Notes: a model not told the origin generated them from the sequence alone. A stretch of DNA of 64,000 nt from Nocardioides litoris (GCF_006346315.1 NZ_VDMR01000009.1:207122-271121); one strand, 5' to 3'. Shown: positions 17,887 to 26,735, counted from the stretch's first letter. Numbers and translations are program-made.

Positions 17887-18342
17887 ATGACCACGTTGAC
17901 GGGAACGGTGCTGCTCTACAACGCGTCCTTCGAGCCCCTGGGCCGGGTCAGCTTCAAGCACGCGGTCAAGATGCTGGTGCGCGAGGTCGCCGTCGTCCAC
18001 GAGGCCCACGGCGAGCGGATGATCGGCCCCTACCAGTGGCCGCGGGCGCTGCGGCTGGTGCGCTACGTCGCCACCAAGTGGCTCTACCGCCCCGCGGGCT
18101 ACACGCGCCACGGCGTCCTCGCCCGCGACCGGCACCACTGCGCCTACTGCGGCGGTCGGGCCGACACCATCGACCACCTGCTGCCGCGCTCGCGCGGCGG
18201 CGGCTGGACGTGGGTCAACACCGTCGCCGCCTGCGGCCCGTGCAACGAGCGCAAGGGCAACCGCACGCCCGCCGAGGCCGGCATGCGGCTGCGGCTCGAG
18301 CCGTGGCACCCCACGCGGGCGCAGGTCGCGGCTTGGTCCTGA
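17887..18342 (+). CDS. HNH endonuclease family protein
   Basis: This 151-residue protein carries an HNH motif: CAYCGG, then DTIDHLLPRSRGG (catalytic His), then NTVAACGPCNERKGNRTP. The two CxxC pairs form the structural zinc site. The N-terminus (LLYNASFEPLGRVSFKHAVK) is the conserved lead of a small HNH family widespread in actinobacteria. GGAAGGGG precedes the ATG. It follows the DNA methyltransferase closely, so co-transcription is likely, but the family also occurs alone; pairing as restriction-modification is therefore only a possibility. Confidence 0.85.
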   Translation: MTTLTGTVLLYNASFEPLGRVSFKHAVKMLVREVAVVHEAHGERMIGPYQWPRALRLVRYVATKWLYRPAGYTRHGVLARDRHHCAYCGGRADTIDHLLPRSRGGGWTWVNTVAACGPCNERKGNRTPAEAGMRLRLEPWHPTRAQVAAWS

Positions 18343-18688
18343 GCAGCTCCGCGTGCTGGTGTGGGCGGCCGCGCGCGTAGTCGATCGGGTCTCCGCGTCA
18401 AGGACGCTCGCTGCGCTCGCGCCGGCTTCGCCGGCCGCCTGCGGCGGTCCTTGACCCGGAGCCTCGCCCGATCGACTGACGGCGCGCTCAACGGCACGGG
18501 CTCCGCCGAGCTTGCGAGGCGTCGCCGACAGCGCGCAGGTCGGCGGGCCGCGAGAGGCTCGGGGTCAAGGACCGCGAAGCGGCCGGCGGGGCCGGCGCCG
18601 CAGGCGTCCTTGACGCCGAGACGCGGCCTGCCACGCGCGCGGCCACCCGACCCATCCACCTACATCAGCCCCCCGGGATGCAGTCGGC
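18343..18688. repeat. Intergenic pair of inverted-repeat elements (GTCAAGGAC/GTCCTTGAC)
   Basis: This 346-base gene-free stretch holds two related imperfect palindromes. The first has GTCAAGGAC at 18397 and GTCCTTGAC at 18447. The second has GTCAAGGAC at 18564 and GTCCTTGAC at 18606. The second is close to the reverse complement of the first, so the elements face each other across a roughly 100-base GC-rich core. They look like REP or small non-autonomous elements. No ORF within is convincing. Confidence 0.7.
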
Positions 18689-19189
18689 TCACGAGACGTC
18701 GTGCAGCAGCCCCACCAAGGGCGCCGGCGCAGCGTCGAGGTCGACCGCCTCGGCGAGCAGCCCGGCGTAGGTGAGCTTGTGGCCGCTGCGGGCGCCGAGC
18801 CAGCGGTGCAGGCGCTCGTGGTCGGTGCGGTCGCGCTGGGCGACCTGCTGGGCCATCCGCTCGTACGCCGTCCGCTCGTGGCGCGCGTCGACCTCGGCGA
18901 GCACGCCGGGCACGCCGACGGCGCGGATGAGCTCGTCCTCGAGGTCGGCGTCGCAGACGTACGTCGCCACGGCGCGGCCCGAGGCACGCACGACCCGGTC
19001 GACCCAGGGGGCCTCCCGGTGGTCGTGCAGCACCGCGTAGGGCCCGGTGCCGCGGGCCAGCTCGGCGCGCAGGTTGGTGATGCCGTGCAGCACGATCGGG
19101 CGGGGGAGCCGCACGTCGAGCCGCCGGGCGAGCACCTCCAGCGCCCGGCGGTCGCTCTCGCCCTCGACGAGCACGGTCGGCGGCTCCAC
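18689..19189 (-). CDS. Small TOPRIM-domain protein (OLD-family-like)
   Basis: This 166-residue protein opens with TVLVEGESDRRALEVLA, the TOPRIM Glu motif, and continues to VCDADLEDELIRAVG, the paired acidic motif that binds magnesium. This resembles the TOPRIM half of OLD-family nucleases, but the ABC-ATPase half is absent. GTG 19189 is the only start that puts the motif near the N-terminus. It diverges from the ABC transporter operon by 39 bases. Role unknown; DNA repair or defence are possibilities. Confidence 0.7.
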   Translation of the reverse strand: MEPPTVLVEGESDRRALEVLARRLDVRLPRPIVLHGITNLRAELARGTGPYAVLHDHREAPWVDRVVRASGRAVATYVCDADLEDELIRAVGVPGVLAEVDARHERTAYERMAQQVAQRDRTDHERLHRWLGARSGHKLTYAGLLAEAVDLDAAPAPLVGLLHDVS

Positions 19190-19215
19190 GCGACCATCAT
19201 GTCCCCGGCCGGGTC

Positions 19216-19221
19216 TAGGGT
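19216..19221 (+). promoter_or_regulatory. -10-like TAGGGT, leaderless promoter of the ABC operon
   Basis: TAGGGT lies 7 bases before the GTG at 19229, with no ribosome-binding site. Confidence 0.45.
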
Positions 19222-19228
19222 CCCGCGG

Positions 19229-20194
19229 GTGAGTGAGTCGATGGTGCGGGCACGGGGGCTGCGCAAGTCGTTCGGGACCGAGGGCAAGGGCGAGGGCGTC
19301 TTCGAGGCGGTGCGGGGCATCGACCTCGAGGTGCGCCGGGGCGAGGCGTTCGGGTTCCTCGGACCCAACGGCGCCGGCAAGTCCTCCACGATGCGCATGG
19401 TCGCGGCCGTCTCGCCGGTGACCGCGGGCGAGCTGCGCATCCTGGGCCTCGACCCCGCGACCGACGGCGCGGCCATCCGCGCCCGCCTGGGCGTGTGCCC
19501 GCAGGAGGACACCCTCGACACCGAGCTCGACGTGCGCGACAACCTCGTCGTCTACGCCCGCTACTTCGGCATCGGCCGAGCAGCGGCCCGGGCCCGCGCC
19601 GACGAGCTGCTCGAGCTGGTCAGCCTCGCCGACAAGGCCCGCGCCAAGGTCGACGACCTCTCCGGCGGCATGAAGCGGCGCCTCACCATCGCCCGCAGCC
19701 TGGTCAACCGGCCCGACCTGCTCCTGCTCGACGAGCCGACGACCGGGCTCGACCCGCAGGCTCGCCACGTGCTGTGGGACCAGCTGTTCCGGCTCAAGCA
19801 GCAGGGCGTCACGCTCGTCATCACCACCCACTACATGGACGAGGCCGAGCAGCTGTGCGACCGGCTCGTCGTCATGGACAAGGGCGTCGTCGCGGCCGAG
19901 GGGTCGCCCGCCGAGCTGATCCGGCAGCACTCCTCGCGCGAGGTCGCCGAGCTGCGGTTCGGCCACGCCGGGGGCGACGGCCCCGACCCCCACGAGCTCC
20001 ACGCCGAGCAGGTGGCCGACCTGGCCGACCGGGTCGAGGTGCTGCCCGACCGGCTCCTCGTCTACACCGCCGACGGCGACGCGGTCGTCGAGGCCGTCCA
20101 CGCCCGCGGCCTGCGGCCGGTCGCCACGCTGGTGCGCCGCAGCACCCTCGAGGACGTCTTCCTCCGCCTCACCGGCCGGACGCTGGTCGACTGA
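19229..20194 (+). CDS. ABC-2 type exporter ATPase subunit
   Basis: This 321-residue protein has Walker A GPNGAGKSSTM, signature LSGGMKRRL, Walker B LLLLDEPTTGLD and the switch His in TTHYMDEAEQL. The DrrA/NodI-like C-terminal extension is present. With the two permeases that follow (1-base and 4-base overlaps) it forms a three-gene exporter. Substrate is unknown; relatives export drugs, lipids or polysaccharides. GTG 19229 is chosen on promoter spacing and because it begins just before the conserved VRARGLRKSFG. Confidence 0.88.
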   Translation: MSESMVRARGLRKSFGTEGKGEGVFEAVRGIDLEVRRGEAFGFLGPNGAGKSSTMRMVAAVSPVTAGELRILGLDPATDGAAIRARLGVCPQEDTLDTELDVRDNLVVYARYFGIGRAAARARADELLELVSLADKARAKVDDLSGGMKRRLTIARSLVNRPDLLLLDEPTTGLDPQARHVLWDQLFRLKQQGVTLVITTHYMDEAEQLCDRLVVMDKGVVAAEGSPAELIRQHSSREVAELRFGHAGGDGPDPHELHAEQVADLADRVEVLPDRLLVYTADGDAVVEAVHARGLRPVATLVRRSTLEDVFLRLTGRTLVD

Positions 20195-21015
20195 TGGCCA
20201 CCACCGACCCGAGCCTGCAGACCGGATCCCTCACGGGCACGCTCACCGCCGTGCGCCGCCTCGCGCCCTACTTCGCCACCGTCGCCGCCCGCACCTGGAA
20301 GGGCTCGGTCGTCTCGGCGTTCCTCTCGCCGATCTTCTACGTCCTGGCCATGGGGGTGCTGCTGGGCGGCTTCATCGAGGTCGACCCCGACCGGCTCGAG
20401 GGAGCCGGCACCTACCTGGCGTTCATCGTCCCGGGCCTCGTCGCGGGCCACGCCATGCAGACCGCCGTGGCCGACACGTCGTGGCCGGTGTTCAGCAACT
20501 TCAAGTGGAACCGCGTCTACGACTCGATGGTCGCCACCCCCATCACGGTGCGCCAGGTCGCCCTCGGTCACCTCGCCTACGTCACCGTCCGGGTCACCCT
20601 GGTCTGCGCGGTCTTCGACCTGGTCGTCGCCCCCTTCGACGTGTACGGCGCGTGGTGGGGCCCGGTGGCCGCGCTCGGCGCCCAGGCCCTGACCGGCCTG
20701 CTCTTCGCGACCTGGATGTACGGCTTCTCCTGCCGCATCGAGACCGACGCCGCCTTCGGCGTGGTCTTCCGGCTGGTCGTCTTCCCGCTGTTCCTCTTCA
20801 GCGGCGCGTTCTTCCCGGTGGCCAACCTCGGCGCGGTGGGGGAGCGGATCGCCCAGGTCACGCCCCTGTGGCACGGGGTCAACCTGTCCCGGATGCTCAG
20901 CCTCGACCGGGTCGACGGCCCGACCGCGCTGGTCAACGTCACCGTGCTCGTCCTGCTCTCGGCCGCCGGGCTGGTGTGGGCCGTGACCGGCCTGGAGCGG
21001 CGGATGGCCCGATGA
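20194..21015 (+). CDS. ABC-2 type exporter permease, first subunit
   Basis: This 273-residue membrane protein has about six hydrophobic segments and the ABC-2 membrane-domain features (FLSPIFYVLAMGVLLGG, the PLFLFSGAFFPV loop before the final helices, and TPLWHGVNLSR). The ATG overlaps the ATPase stop by one base. With the next gene it would form the heterodimeric channel of the exporter. DrrB/NodJ-like. Confidence 0.87.
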   Translation: MATTDPSLQTGSLTGTLTAVRRLAPYFATVAARTWKGSVVSAFLSPIFYVLAMGVLLGGFIEVDPDRLEGAGTYLAFIVPGLVAGHAMQTAVADTSWPVFSNFKWNRVYDSMVATPITVRQVALGHLAYVTVRVTLVCAVFDLVVAPFDVYGAWWGPVAALGAQALTGLLFATWMYGFSCRIETDAAFGVVFRLVVFPLFLFSGAFFPVANLGAVGERIAQVTPLWHGVNLSRMLSLDRVDGPTALVNVTVLVLLSAAGLVWAVTGLERRMAR

Positions 21016-21812
21016 CGACGACCCGACGGCCCGTGGTCGTGCCGCTGACCTCGGTGCAGGCCGTGCTGCTCATGGTCGAGCGCAACGCCATCACCTACCG
21101 CACCGCCTGGAAGCTGTTCCTCACCGGCTTCCTCGAGCCCGTCTTCTACCTGCTCTCCATCGGCATCGGCGTCGGCCAGCTCATCGAGTCCTTCGACTTC
21201 AACGGCACGTCGGTGCCCTACGCCGAGTTCGTCGCCCCCGGCATGCTCGCCGCCTCGGCGTTCAACGGAGCCCTGATGGACTCCTGCTACAACTTCTACT
21301 TCAAGCTCAAGCACCAGCGCCTCTACGACTCGGTGCTGGCCACCCCGATGCTCACCCGCGACGTCGCGATCGGCGAGGTGGTGTGGGGCCAGCTGCGCGG
21401 CGGGTCCTACTCGGCGGCCTTCCTGGTGGTGATGCTCGCGCTGGGCTACGTCCGGTCGTGGTGGGCGCTGCTCGCGCTGCCGGCGGCCCTGCTGATCGGG
21501 TTTGCGTTCTCGGCCGCGGCGATGGCCTGGACGACGTGGTTCACCTCCTGGCAGGACTTCGAGAAGGTCTCGCTCGTCCAGGTGCCGCTGTTCCTCTTCT
21601 CGGCGACGTTCTTCCCCATCACCGCGTTCGACGGCTGGCTGCGCTGGGTCGTCGAGGTCACCCCGCTCTACCGCGGCGTGGTGCTGTGCCGCGAGCTCAC
21701 CACCGGCCTGGTCACGGTCGAGTCTGCGATCTCGGTGGTCTACCTGCTGGCCATGGGCGCCGTCGGCCTCTACCTCGTGCGCCGGCGCCTCGACGCGCTG
21801 CTGCTCACGTGA
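21012..21812 (+). CDS. ABC-2 type exporter permease, second subunit
   Basis: This 266-residue membrane protein is homologous to the preceding permease (FLEPVFYLLSIGIGVG, PLFLFSATFFPI, TPLYRGVVLCRELTTG). Its ATG overlaps the previous stop (ATGA). Its C-terminus overlaps the convergent GNAT gene by 8 bases. Two different permeases suggest a heterodimer. Confidence 0.87.
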   Translation: MTTTRRPVVVPLTSVQAVLLMVERNAITYRTAWKLFLTGFLEPVFYLLSIGIGVGQLIESFDFNGTSVPYAEFVAPGMLAASAFNGALMDSCYNFYFKLKHQRLYDSVLATPMLTRDVAIGEVVWGQLRGGSYSAAFLVVMLALGYVRSWWALLALPAALLIGFAFSAAAMAWTTWFTSWQDFEKVSLVQVPLFLFSATFFPITAFDGWLRWVVEVTPLYRGVVLCRELTTGLVTVESAISVVYLLAMGAVGLYLVRRRLDALLLT

Positions 21813-22326
21813 GCCGGAGCGCGTAGAACGCTGTGTCGATCCACCGGCCGTGCTTGTGGCCGACCTCGGGCAGCACCCCGACCTCCTCGAACCCGACCGC
21901 CCGGTGCAGCGCGTCGCTCGCCGGGTTGGGCAGCGCCACCACGGCCAGCACGGTGTGCACGCCGTCGTCCCGCAGGCGGCCCAGCAGCACGTCGTAGAGC
22001 GCGCGGCCGACCCCGCGCCCGCGGGCGTCGGCGGCCAGGTAGACCGAGACCTCCCGGGTGGCGTCGTACGCCGCCCGCGGCCGGTAGCCCGTCGACGAGG
22101 CGTACCCCAGCACGGACCCGTCGGACCCGCCGGACCCGCCGGACCCGCCGGCCCCGTCGGCCCCGTCGGTGGCGACGAGCAGGTGGTGCGGTGAGGCCAG
22201 CCGCTCCCGCCACGCCGACAGCGGGGGAGGTGTGGTGTCGAAGGTGGCCGTCCCGCCCCGGACCTCGGCGTCGTAGACCGCCTTGACCGCGGGCAGGTCG
22301 GCCTCGACGGCGTCGCGGACCACCAT
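21805..22326 (-). CDS. GNAT N-acetyltransferase, phosphinothricin-acetyltransferase-like
   Basis: This 173-residue protein starts VVRDAVEADLPAVKAVYDAEV and has the acetyl-CoA loop ADARGRGVGRALYDVLLG and the tail LPEVGHKHGRWIDTAFY, typical of the Pat/Bar branch. These enzymes acetylate phosphinothricin-like amino acids or methionine sulfoximine. A (GGS)n stretch encoded by repeated 9-base units near 22113-22168 interrupts the usual beta-strand loop before GYASS, a likely slippage expansion. The ATG at 22326 is used; the upstream extension is not conserved. Confidence 0.8.
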   Translation of the reverse strand: MVVRDAVEADLPAVKAVYDAEVRGGTATFDTTPPPLSAWRERLASPHHLLVATDGADGAGGSGGSGGSDGSVLGYASSTGYRPRAAYDATREVSVYLAADARGRGVGRALYDVLLGRLRDDGVHTVLAVVALPNPASDALHRAVGFEEVGVLPEVGHKHGRWIDTAFYALRLT

Positions 22327-22404
22327 GGCTCGATCCTGGCAGGGTCCGGCGGTGGTTCGGGGTGGTCGCCTACCCTCGGTCCCCGTGAGGGCGGCGAGGG
22401 CAGC

Positions 22405-22599
22405 GTGAGGCACACGGAGTTCTGGCAGCGGATGGAGCAGGCGCTGGGTGCGGCCTACGCCCGCTCGTGGGCCTCGTCGGTGGTCCTGGCCGACCTCGAC
22501 CGCCGCACCGCCCAGCAGGCGATCGACGAGGGCGTGGCGCCCAAGCAGGTCTGGCTGGCCGTGTGGCGCCAGCTGGAGCTGCCCGACCGCGACCGCTGA
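22405..22599 (+). CDS. DUF3046 family protein
   Basis: This 64-residue protein (RHTEFWQRMEQALG, LADLDRRTAQQAIDEG, PKQVWLAVWRQLELP) matches the short actinobacterial DUF3046 family, often found near recA/recX. Function unknown. The GTG overlaps the stop of a 7-codon reading frame that begins at GTG 22385, 8 bases after a TACCCT -10-like hexamer (22371-22376). This hints at a tiny leader whose translation could be coupled. Confidence 0.78.
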   Translation: MRHTEFWQRMEQALGAAYARSWASSVVLADLDRRTAQQAIDEGVAPKQVWLAVWRQLELPDRDR

Positions 22600-22635
22600 G
22601 ACCGGCCGCCGGGCCCGACCGTAGGCTCACCGGCC

Positions 22636-23451
22636 ATGACCGGACCCGCGAGCACCCCCGTGGCCGACGTCGCCGTCATCGGCGGCACCGGCTTCTACTC
22701 CTTCCTCACCGGCGAGGTCACCGAGCACGCCGTCACGACGCCGTACGGCGACCCGTCGGGCCCCATCTCGGTGGGCGAGGTCGCCGGGCGACGGGTGGCC
22801 TTCCTGCCCCGCCACGGCGGCCACCACGACCACCCGCCGCACGGCATCCCGTTCCGCGCCAACGCCTGGGCCCTGCGCTCCCTCGGGGTGCGCCAGGTGC
22901 TCGCGCCCTGCGCGGTCGGTGGCCTGGCCGACGTCGCCCCCGGCGACGTCGTGGTGCCCGACCAGCTGGTCGACCGGACCCACCGCCGGGTCGGGTCGTT
23001 CGTGGAGTCCGGCGCCTGCCACCTGCCCTTCGCCGACCCCTACTGCCCCGGTGTCTCCGCCGCCGCGGCCGCCGCGGCCGACGACGTGCGCCACGGCGGC
23101 ACGATGGTCGTCATCGAGGGCCCGCGCTTCTCCACCCGCGCCGAGTCGCGCGACTACCTCGACCGCGGCTGGAACCTCATCAACATGACCGGCGCCCCCG
23201 AGGCCGCGCTGGCCCGCGAGATGCTGCAGTGCTACGTCTCGATCGCCCTGGTCACCGACATGGACGCCGGCGCCGAGTCCGGCCAGGGCGTCGGCCAGGC
23301 CGAGGTCTTCGCGCTGTTCCGCAGCAACCTCGAGCGGCTCACCGCGCTGCTCACCGCCGCCATCGCCGGCCTGCCCGATCCGGACGGCTGCTCCTGCTCG
23401 ACCTGGGCCGACGACGTCGAGCTGACCTACGACGTGCCCGGGATCGGCTGA
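22636..23451 (+). CDS. mtnP: S-methyl-5'-thioadenosine/purine nucleoside phosphorylase
   Basis: This 271-residue protein is of the PNP/MTAP family: VAVIGGTGFYSFL (phosphate loop), FLPRHGGHHDHPPHGIPFRAN, VIEGPRFSTRAESR and NMTGAPEAALAREM, which hold the base- and phosphate-binding residues. It cleaves methylthioadenosine with phosphate, recycling adenine and methionine. TAGGCT at 22622 stands 8 bases before the ATG, so the message may be leaderless. The stop overlaps the next ATG by one base, coupling it to the epimerase. Confidence 0.88.
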   Translation: MTGPASTPVADVAVIGGTGFYSFLTGEVTEHAVTTPYGDPSGPISVGEVAGRRVAFLPRHGGHHDHPPHGIPFRANAWALRSLGVRQVLAPCAVGGLADVAPGDVVVPDQLVDRTHRRVGSFVESGACHLPFADPYCPGVSAAAAAAADDVRHGGTMVVIEGPRFSTRAESRDYLDRGWNLINMTGAPEAALAREMLQCYVSIALVTDMDAGAESGQGVGQAEVFALFRSNLERLTALLTAAIAGLPDPDGCSCSTWADDVELTYDVPGIG

Positions 23452-24512
23452 TGCGCGTCCTGCTCACCGGGTCGGCCGGGTTCATCGGCACCGCGATCGG
23501 CACCGCGCTGGAGGCCGACGGCCACGACGTGGTCCGGGTCGACCTGATGCTGCCCCAGGCGCACGGCGCCACCGAGCCGCCCTCCGGCACCCACCGGCTC
23601 GACGTCCGCGACGCCGTCGACGGCGCGGAGTGGGCGCCGCTGCTCGACGGCGTCGACGCGGTGTGCCACCAGGCCGCCGTCGTCGGCGCCGGGGTCACGG
23701 TGGCCGACCTGCCGGCGTACGCCTCGCACAACGACCTCGGCACCGCCGCGCTGCTGGCGGCCATGCACGACCACGACGTGCACCGGCTGGTGCTGGCCAG
23801 CTCGATGGTGGTCTACGGCGAGGGCCGCTACACCTGCGCCGAGCACGGCGACCAGGCGCCGCCGGCACGCACCGTCGAGGCGCTGGAGGGCGGCGACTTC
23901 GAGAACCACTGCGCCACCTGCGGCGCGCCGCTGGCGTGGGCCACGGTCGACGAGGGAGCCCGGCTCGACCCCCGCAGCTCCTACGCCGCCAGCAAGCTCG
24001 CCCAGGAGCACTACGCCGCGGCGTGGGTCCGGCAGGCGGGGGCGCACGCGGTGGCCCTGCGCTACCACAACGTCTACGGCCCGGGGATGCCGCGCGACAC
24101 GCCCTACAGCGGCGTCGCGGCGATGTTCCGCTCCTCCCTGGAGCGCGGAGAGCGGCCGCGGGTCTACGAGGACGGCGGCCAGGCCCGCGACTTCGTGCAC
24201 GTCGACGACGTCGCCCGGGCCAACGTGCGCGCGCTGGAGTCGGTCCTCGCCGGCCCCGACGACCGCCCGCCGTCGTACGCCGCCTACAACGTCGCCTCCG
24301 GCCACCCGGTCACGATCCTGGAGGTCGCCCGGCTGGTCGCCGAGGGCACCGGGACCGACATCGAGCCGGAGGTCACCGGCGGCTTCCGCCTCGGCGACGT
24401 CCGCCACGTGGTCGCCTCGCCCGCCCGGGCCGCCGCCGAGCTGGCGTTCACCGCCCAGGTGCTCCCGGCCGACGGCCTGCGCGCCTTCGCGACCGCGCCG
24501 CTGCGCGCCTGA
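23451..24512 (+). CDS. NAD-dependent epimerase/dehydratase (extended SDR)
   Basis: This 353-residue protein has the Rossmann motif GSAGFIGTA, the catalytic SSMVVYG and SSYAASK (Tyr-x3-Lys), and DFVHVDDVARA, typical of UDP-sugar 4-epimerases and dTDP-sugar dehydratases. An internal HCATCGAP segment with paired Cys is an insertion not usual in such enzymes and could bind zinc. It overlaps mtnP by one base. Nearby glycosyltransferase-like genes suggest it makes a nucleotide sugar, but the substrate cannot be read from the sequence. Confidence 0.82.
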   Translation: MRVLLTGSAGFIGTAIGTALEADGHDVVRVDLMLPQAHGATEPPSGTHRLDVRDAVDGAEWAPLLDGVDAVCHQAAVVGAGVTVADLPAYASHNDLGTAALLAAMHDHDVHRLVLASSMVVYGEGRYTCAEHGDQAPPARTVEALEGGDFENHCATCGAPLAWATVDEGARLDPRSSYAASKLAQEHYAAAWVRQAGAHAVALRYHNVYGPGMPRDTPYSGVAAMFRSSLERGERPRVYEDGGQARDFVHVDDVARANVRALESVLAGPDDRPPSYAAYNVASGHPVTILEVARLVAEGTGTDIEPEVTGGFRLGDVRHVVASPARAAAELAFTAQVLPADGLRAFATAPLRA

Positions 24513-24550
24513 CCTCCCCGCGGGGCGCCCACCACGCGCTCACCACGCGC

Positions 24551-25942
24551 TCACCACTGGGTGAAGACCAGCTGCTGGTGCAGCACCGCGACCGCGACCT
24601 GCACGGCGAGGGCGGTGCGGCGCCAGCGCGGTGGCAGGAGCACGGCCGAGAGGAGCAGCCAGGGCGTCCAGGGCAGCCAGATGCGCTCGACCTCGGCCCG
24701 GCTCATCGCCGAGAGGGTCGCGGCGAGGATCGCGGCGGCGGCGGAGAGCACCAGCAGCACCGCGGTGCGCCGCTCCGTGACCTCACCGGGTCCCGCGCCC
24801 CGGACGGTCGCCCGGACGCCGGGCAGGGCGCAGGCGACGCCGACGAGCGCGAGCGGCCCCGCCCCGACCGCGAGGGCGGCGAGGTTGGCCCAGCTCCAGT
24901 AGGCCTGCGGTCGCTGCGAGGCCAGGCCGGCGTAGTAGCGGTCGTGGAGGGGCCCGTAGGCCTCCCACCACCAGAAGCCGAACAGGCCGAAGACGACGAC
25001 CACCACCAGGGCTCCGCCGACCGCCCAGGGCAGCGCGCGCCAGGACCGGGCGGCCGCGAGGACGGCCAGGGCGACCGGGCCGAGCAGCAGCAAGCCGTAG
25101 GACATGTGGACGGCGAGGCCCAGCACGAGCCCGGCGGCGACCGACCACGGGACCGCCGTGCGCCGCCCGGCCCGCCAGGCCGCCGCGGCGACGGCGAGCA
25201 GGGCCAGCCCCCAGGCCGAGACGGCGGCGAACACCCCGTCGCCGGAGACCGCCATCAGCACCGCGCCGGGGGTGAGGACCAGGAACGGCGCGGCCCGCCG
25301 GGCCACGCCCTCGGCGTCGAGCGCTCGGAGCGCCACGAGGGCGGCGGGGGCGGTCGAGGCGGCGACGAGGGTGACCACGAGGCCGACGCCCCAGGACGTG
25401 GTGACCCCCAGCCGCACCAGGAGCACGAAGAACAGCAGCGCACCCGGTGGGTGGCCGGAGACGTGCGTGGGCCAGCTGTCCGGCTCGCCGTAGGTGATCC
25501 GGCTGACGAAGGTGTCGAGCAGCATCGGCACGTCGGTGATGGTGCGGGCGGTCGCGAGGTACTCGCCCGGCATCTCCTCCACGCGTGAGAGCCCCTCGGG
25601 CCCGTCGACGTAGGCCAGCGCCAGCAACCAGGCCACACCGGCGGCGTACGACGACGCCAGGACCAGCGGCCAGCGCACGGTCGCCAGGAGCCGGGGGAGC
25701 ACCAGCCAGGCGAGCACCGCCACCACGAGCAGGCGGATGGTGCCCTCGGACAGCCACGGCTTGACGTCGAGGTAGCCCCGCAGCGGGGGCAGGGACTGCT
25801 CGCCCTCGACGGGGCGGCGCGCCATCGGGTCGAAGCCGAGCCAGCCGGGCAGCTCGAACGCGAGGACCACCAGCGCGACCGTGCCGACGATGCCGGCCAG
25901 GCCGGCCCGGACTACTGCGCGCGGGGCCGGTTCGACGCTCAT
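24551..25942 (-). CDS. Polytopic membrane protein, GT-C glycosyltransferase-like
   Basis: This 463-residue protein has about a dozen hydrophobic segments. An extracytoplasmic loop after the first helix and a later loop with THVSGHPPGALLFF recall lipid-linked mannosyltransferase-like (GT-C) proteins, though no definite catalytic motif can be named. It is convergent with the epimerase (38-base gap) and diverges from the GT2 gene. The setting suggests a cell-envelope glycosylation role. The 133-base gap upstream holds a possible TACGGT -10 for the divergent gene. Confidence 0.65.
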   Translation of the reverse strand: MSVEPAPRAVVRAGLAGIVGTVALVVLAFELPGWLGFDPMARRPVEGEQSLPPLRGYLDVKPWLSEGTIRLLVVAVLAWLVLPRLLATVRWPLVLASSYAAGVAWLLALAYVDGPEGLSRVEEMPGEYLATARTITDVPMLLDTFVSRITYGEPDSWPTHVSGHPPGALLFFVLLVRLGVTTSWGVGLVVTLVAASTAPAALVALRALDAEGVARRAAPFLVLTPGAVLMAVSGDGVFAAVSAWGLALLAVAAAAWRAGRRTAVPWSVAAGLVLGLAVHMSYGLLLLGPVALAVLAAARSWRALPWAVGGALVVVVVFGLFGFWWWEAYGPLHDRYYAGLASQRPQAYWSWANLAALAVGAGPLALVGVACALPGVRATVRGAGPGEVTERRTAVLLVLSAAAAILAATLSAMSRAEVERIWLPWTPWLLLSAVLLPPRWRRTALAVQVAVAVLHQQLVFTQW

Positions 25943-26075
25943 CGGGGCGAGCCTAGGCCCGCCCCGGGCACCCCGTCGGTGGCCCCCGTGCGCCGTTCCC
26001 TCGACCCGCGGGTGGACAGCGCACGACCCCAGGGGTGGAGGCAGGTGACCACCGGGTCCCTACGGTCGGACAACG

Positions 26076-26735
26076 ATGCCTGACTGCGACCTGATCCTGC
26101 CCTGCCGAGACGAGGCGGCCGCCCTGCGGAGCCTCCTCCCGAGCATCCCGCCGTCCCTGTCGGTGATCGTCGTCGACAACGGGTCGACGGACGGCACGGC
26201 CGAGGTCGCCCGGGGGCTGGGCGCCCGCGTCGTGACGGAGACCACACCGGGGTACGGCGCCGCCGTGCACGCCGGACTGCTCGCGGCGACGAACCCCTTC
26301 GTGGCGTTCATGGATGGAGACGGGTCCTTCGACCCCGACGAGGTGCTGCTGCTGCTCGACGACGTGCGCAGCGGCCGGGCCGACATCGCCGTCGGTCGCC
26401 GGCGGCCGGTGCGCCGCGGCGTGTGGCCCTGGCACGCCCGCGCCGGCAACGCGCTCATCGTGGCCTGGCTGCGTCGCCGGATCGACCTCGACGCCCACGA
26501 CATCGCGCCGATGCGGGTCTGCCGGCGCGACGCGCTCCTGGAGCTCGGGGTGACCGACCGGCGCTTCGGCTACCCGGTCGAGATGCTGCAGCGCGCCACC
26601 GCCGCCGGGTGGCGGTTCGCCGAGCGCGACGTCGCCTACCACCCGCGCGCCGAGGGCACCCGGTCCAAGGTCTCCGGCTCGGTCGTCGGCACCGCGCGCA
26701 CCGCGCGCGACTTCGCCAAGGTGCTCAGCCGATGA
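26076..26735 (+). CDS. Family 2 glycosyltransferase
   Basis: This 219-residue GT-A fold protein shows LILPCRDEAAAL, VDNGSTDGTAEVA, and the metal-binding FMDGDGSFDP (DxD-like). It is a single-domain DPM1-like enzyme without membrane helices. TACGGT at 26061 stands 9 bases before the ATG. It begins a run of five genes joined mostly by 4-base overlaps (GT2, DUF2064-like, methyltransferase, molybdopterin oxidoreductase, membrane protein), a set seen together in other actinobacteria; the pathway is not known to me. Confidence 0.85.
   Translation: MPDCDLILPCRDEAAALRSLLPSIPPSLSVIVVDNGSTDGTAEVARGLGARVVTETTPGYGAAVHAGLLAATNPFVAFMDGDGSFDPDEVLLLLDDVRSGRADIAVGRRRPVRRGVWPWHARAGNALIVAWLRRRIDLDAHDIAPMRVCRRDALLELGVTDRRFGYPVEMLQRATAAGWRFAERDVAYHPRAEGTRSKVSGSVVGTARTARDFAKVLSR

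Noticed and set aside
18343..18688. Transposon with terminal inverted repeats
   Set aside because: No transposase-like ORF and no target duplication is visible; reported only as a repeat.
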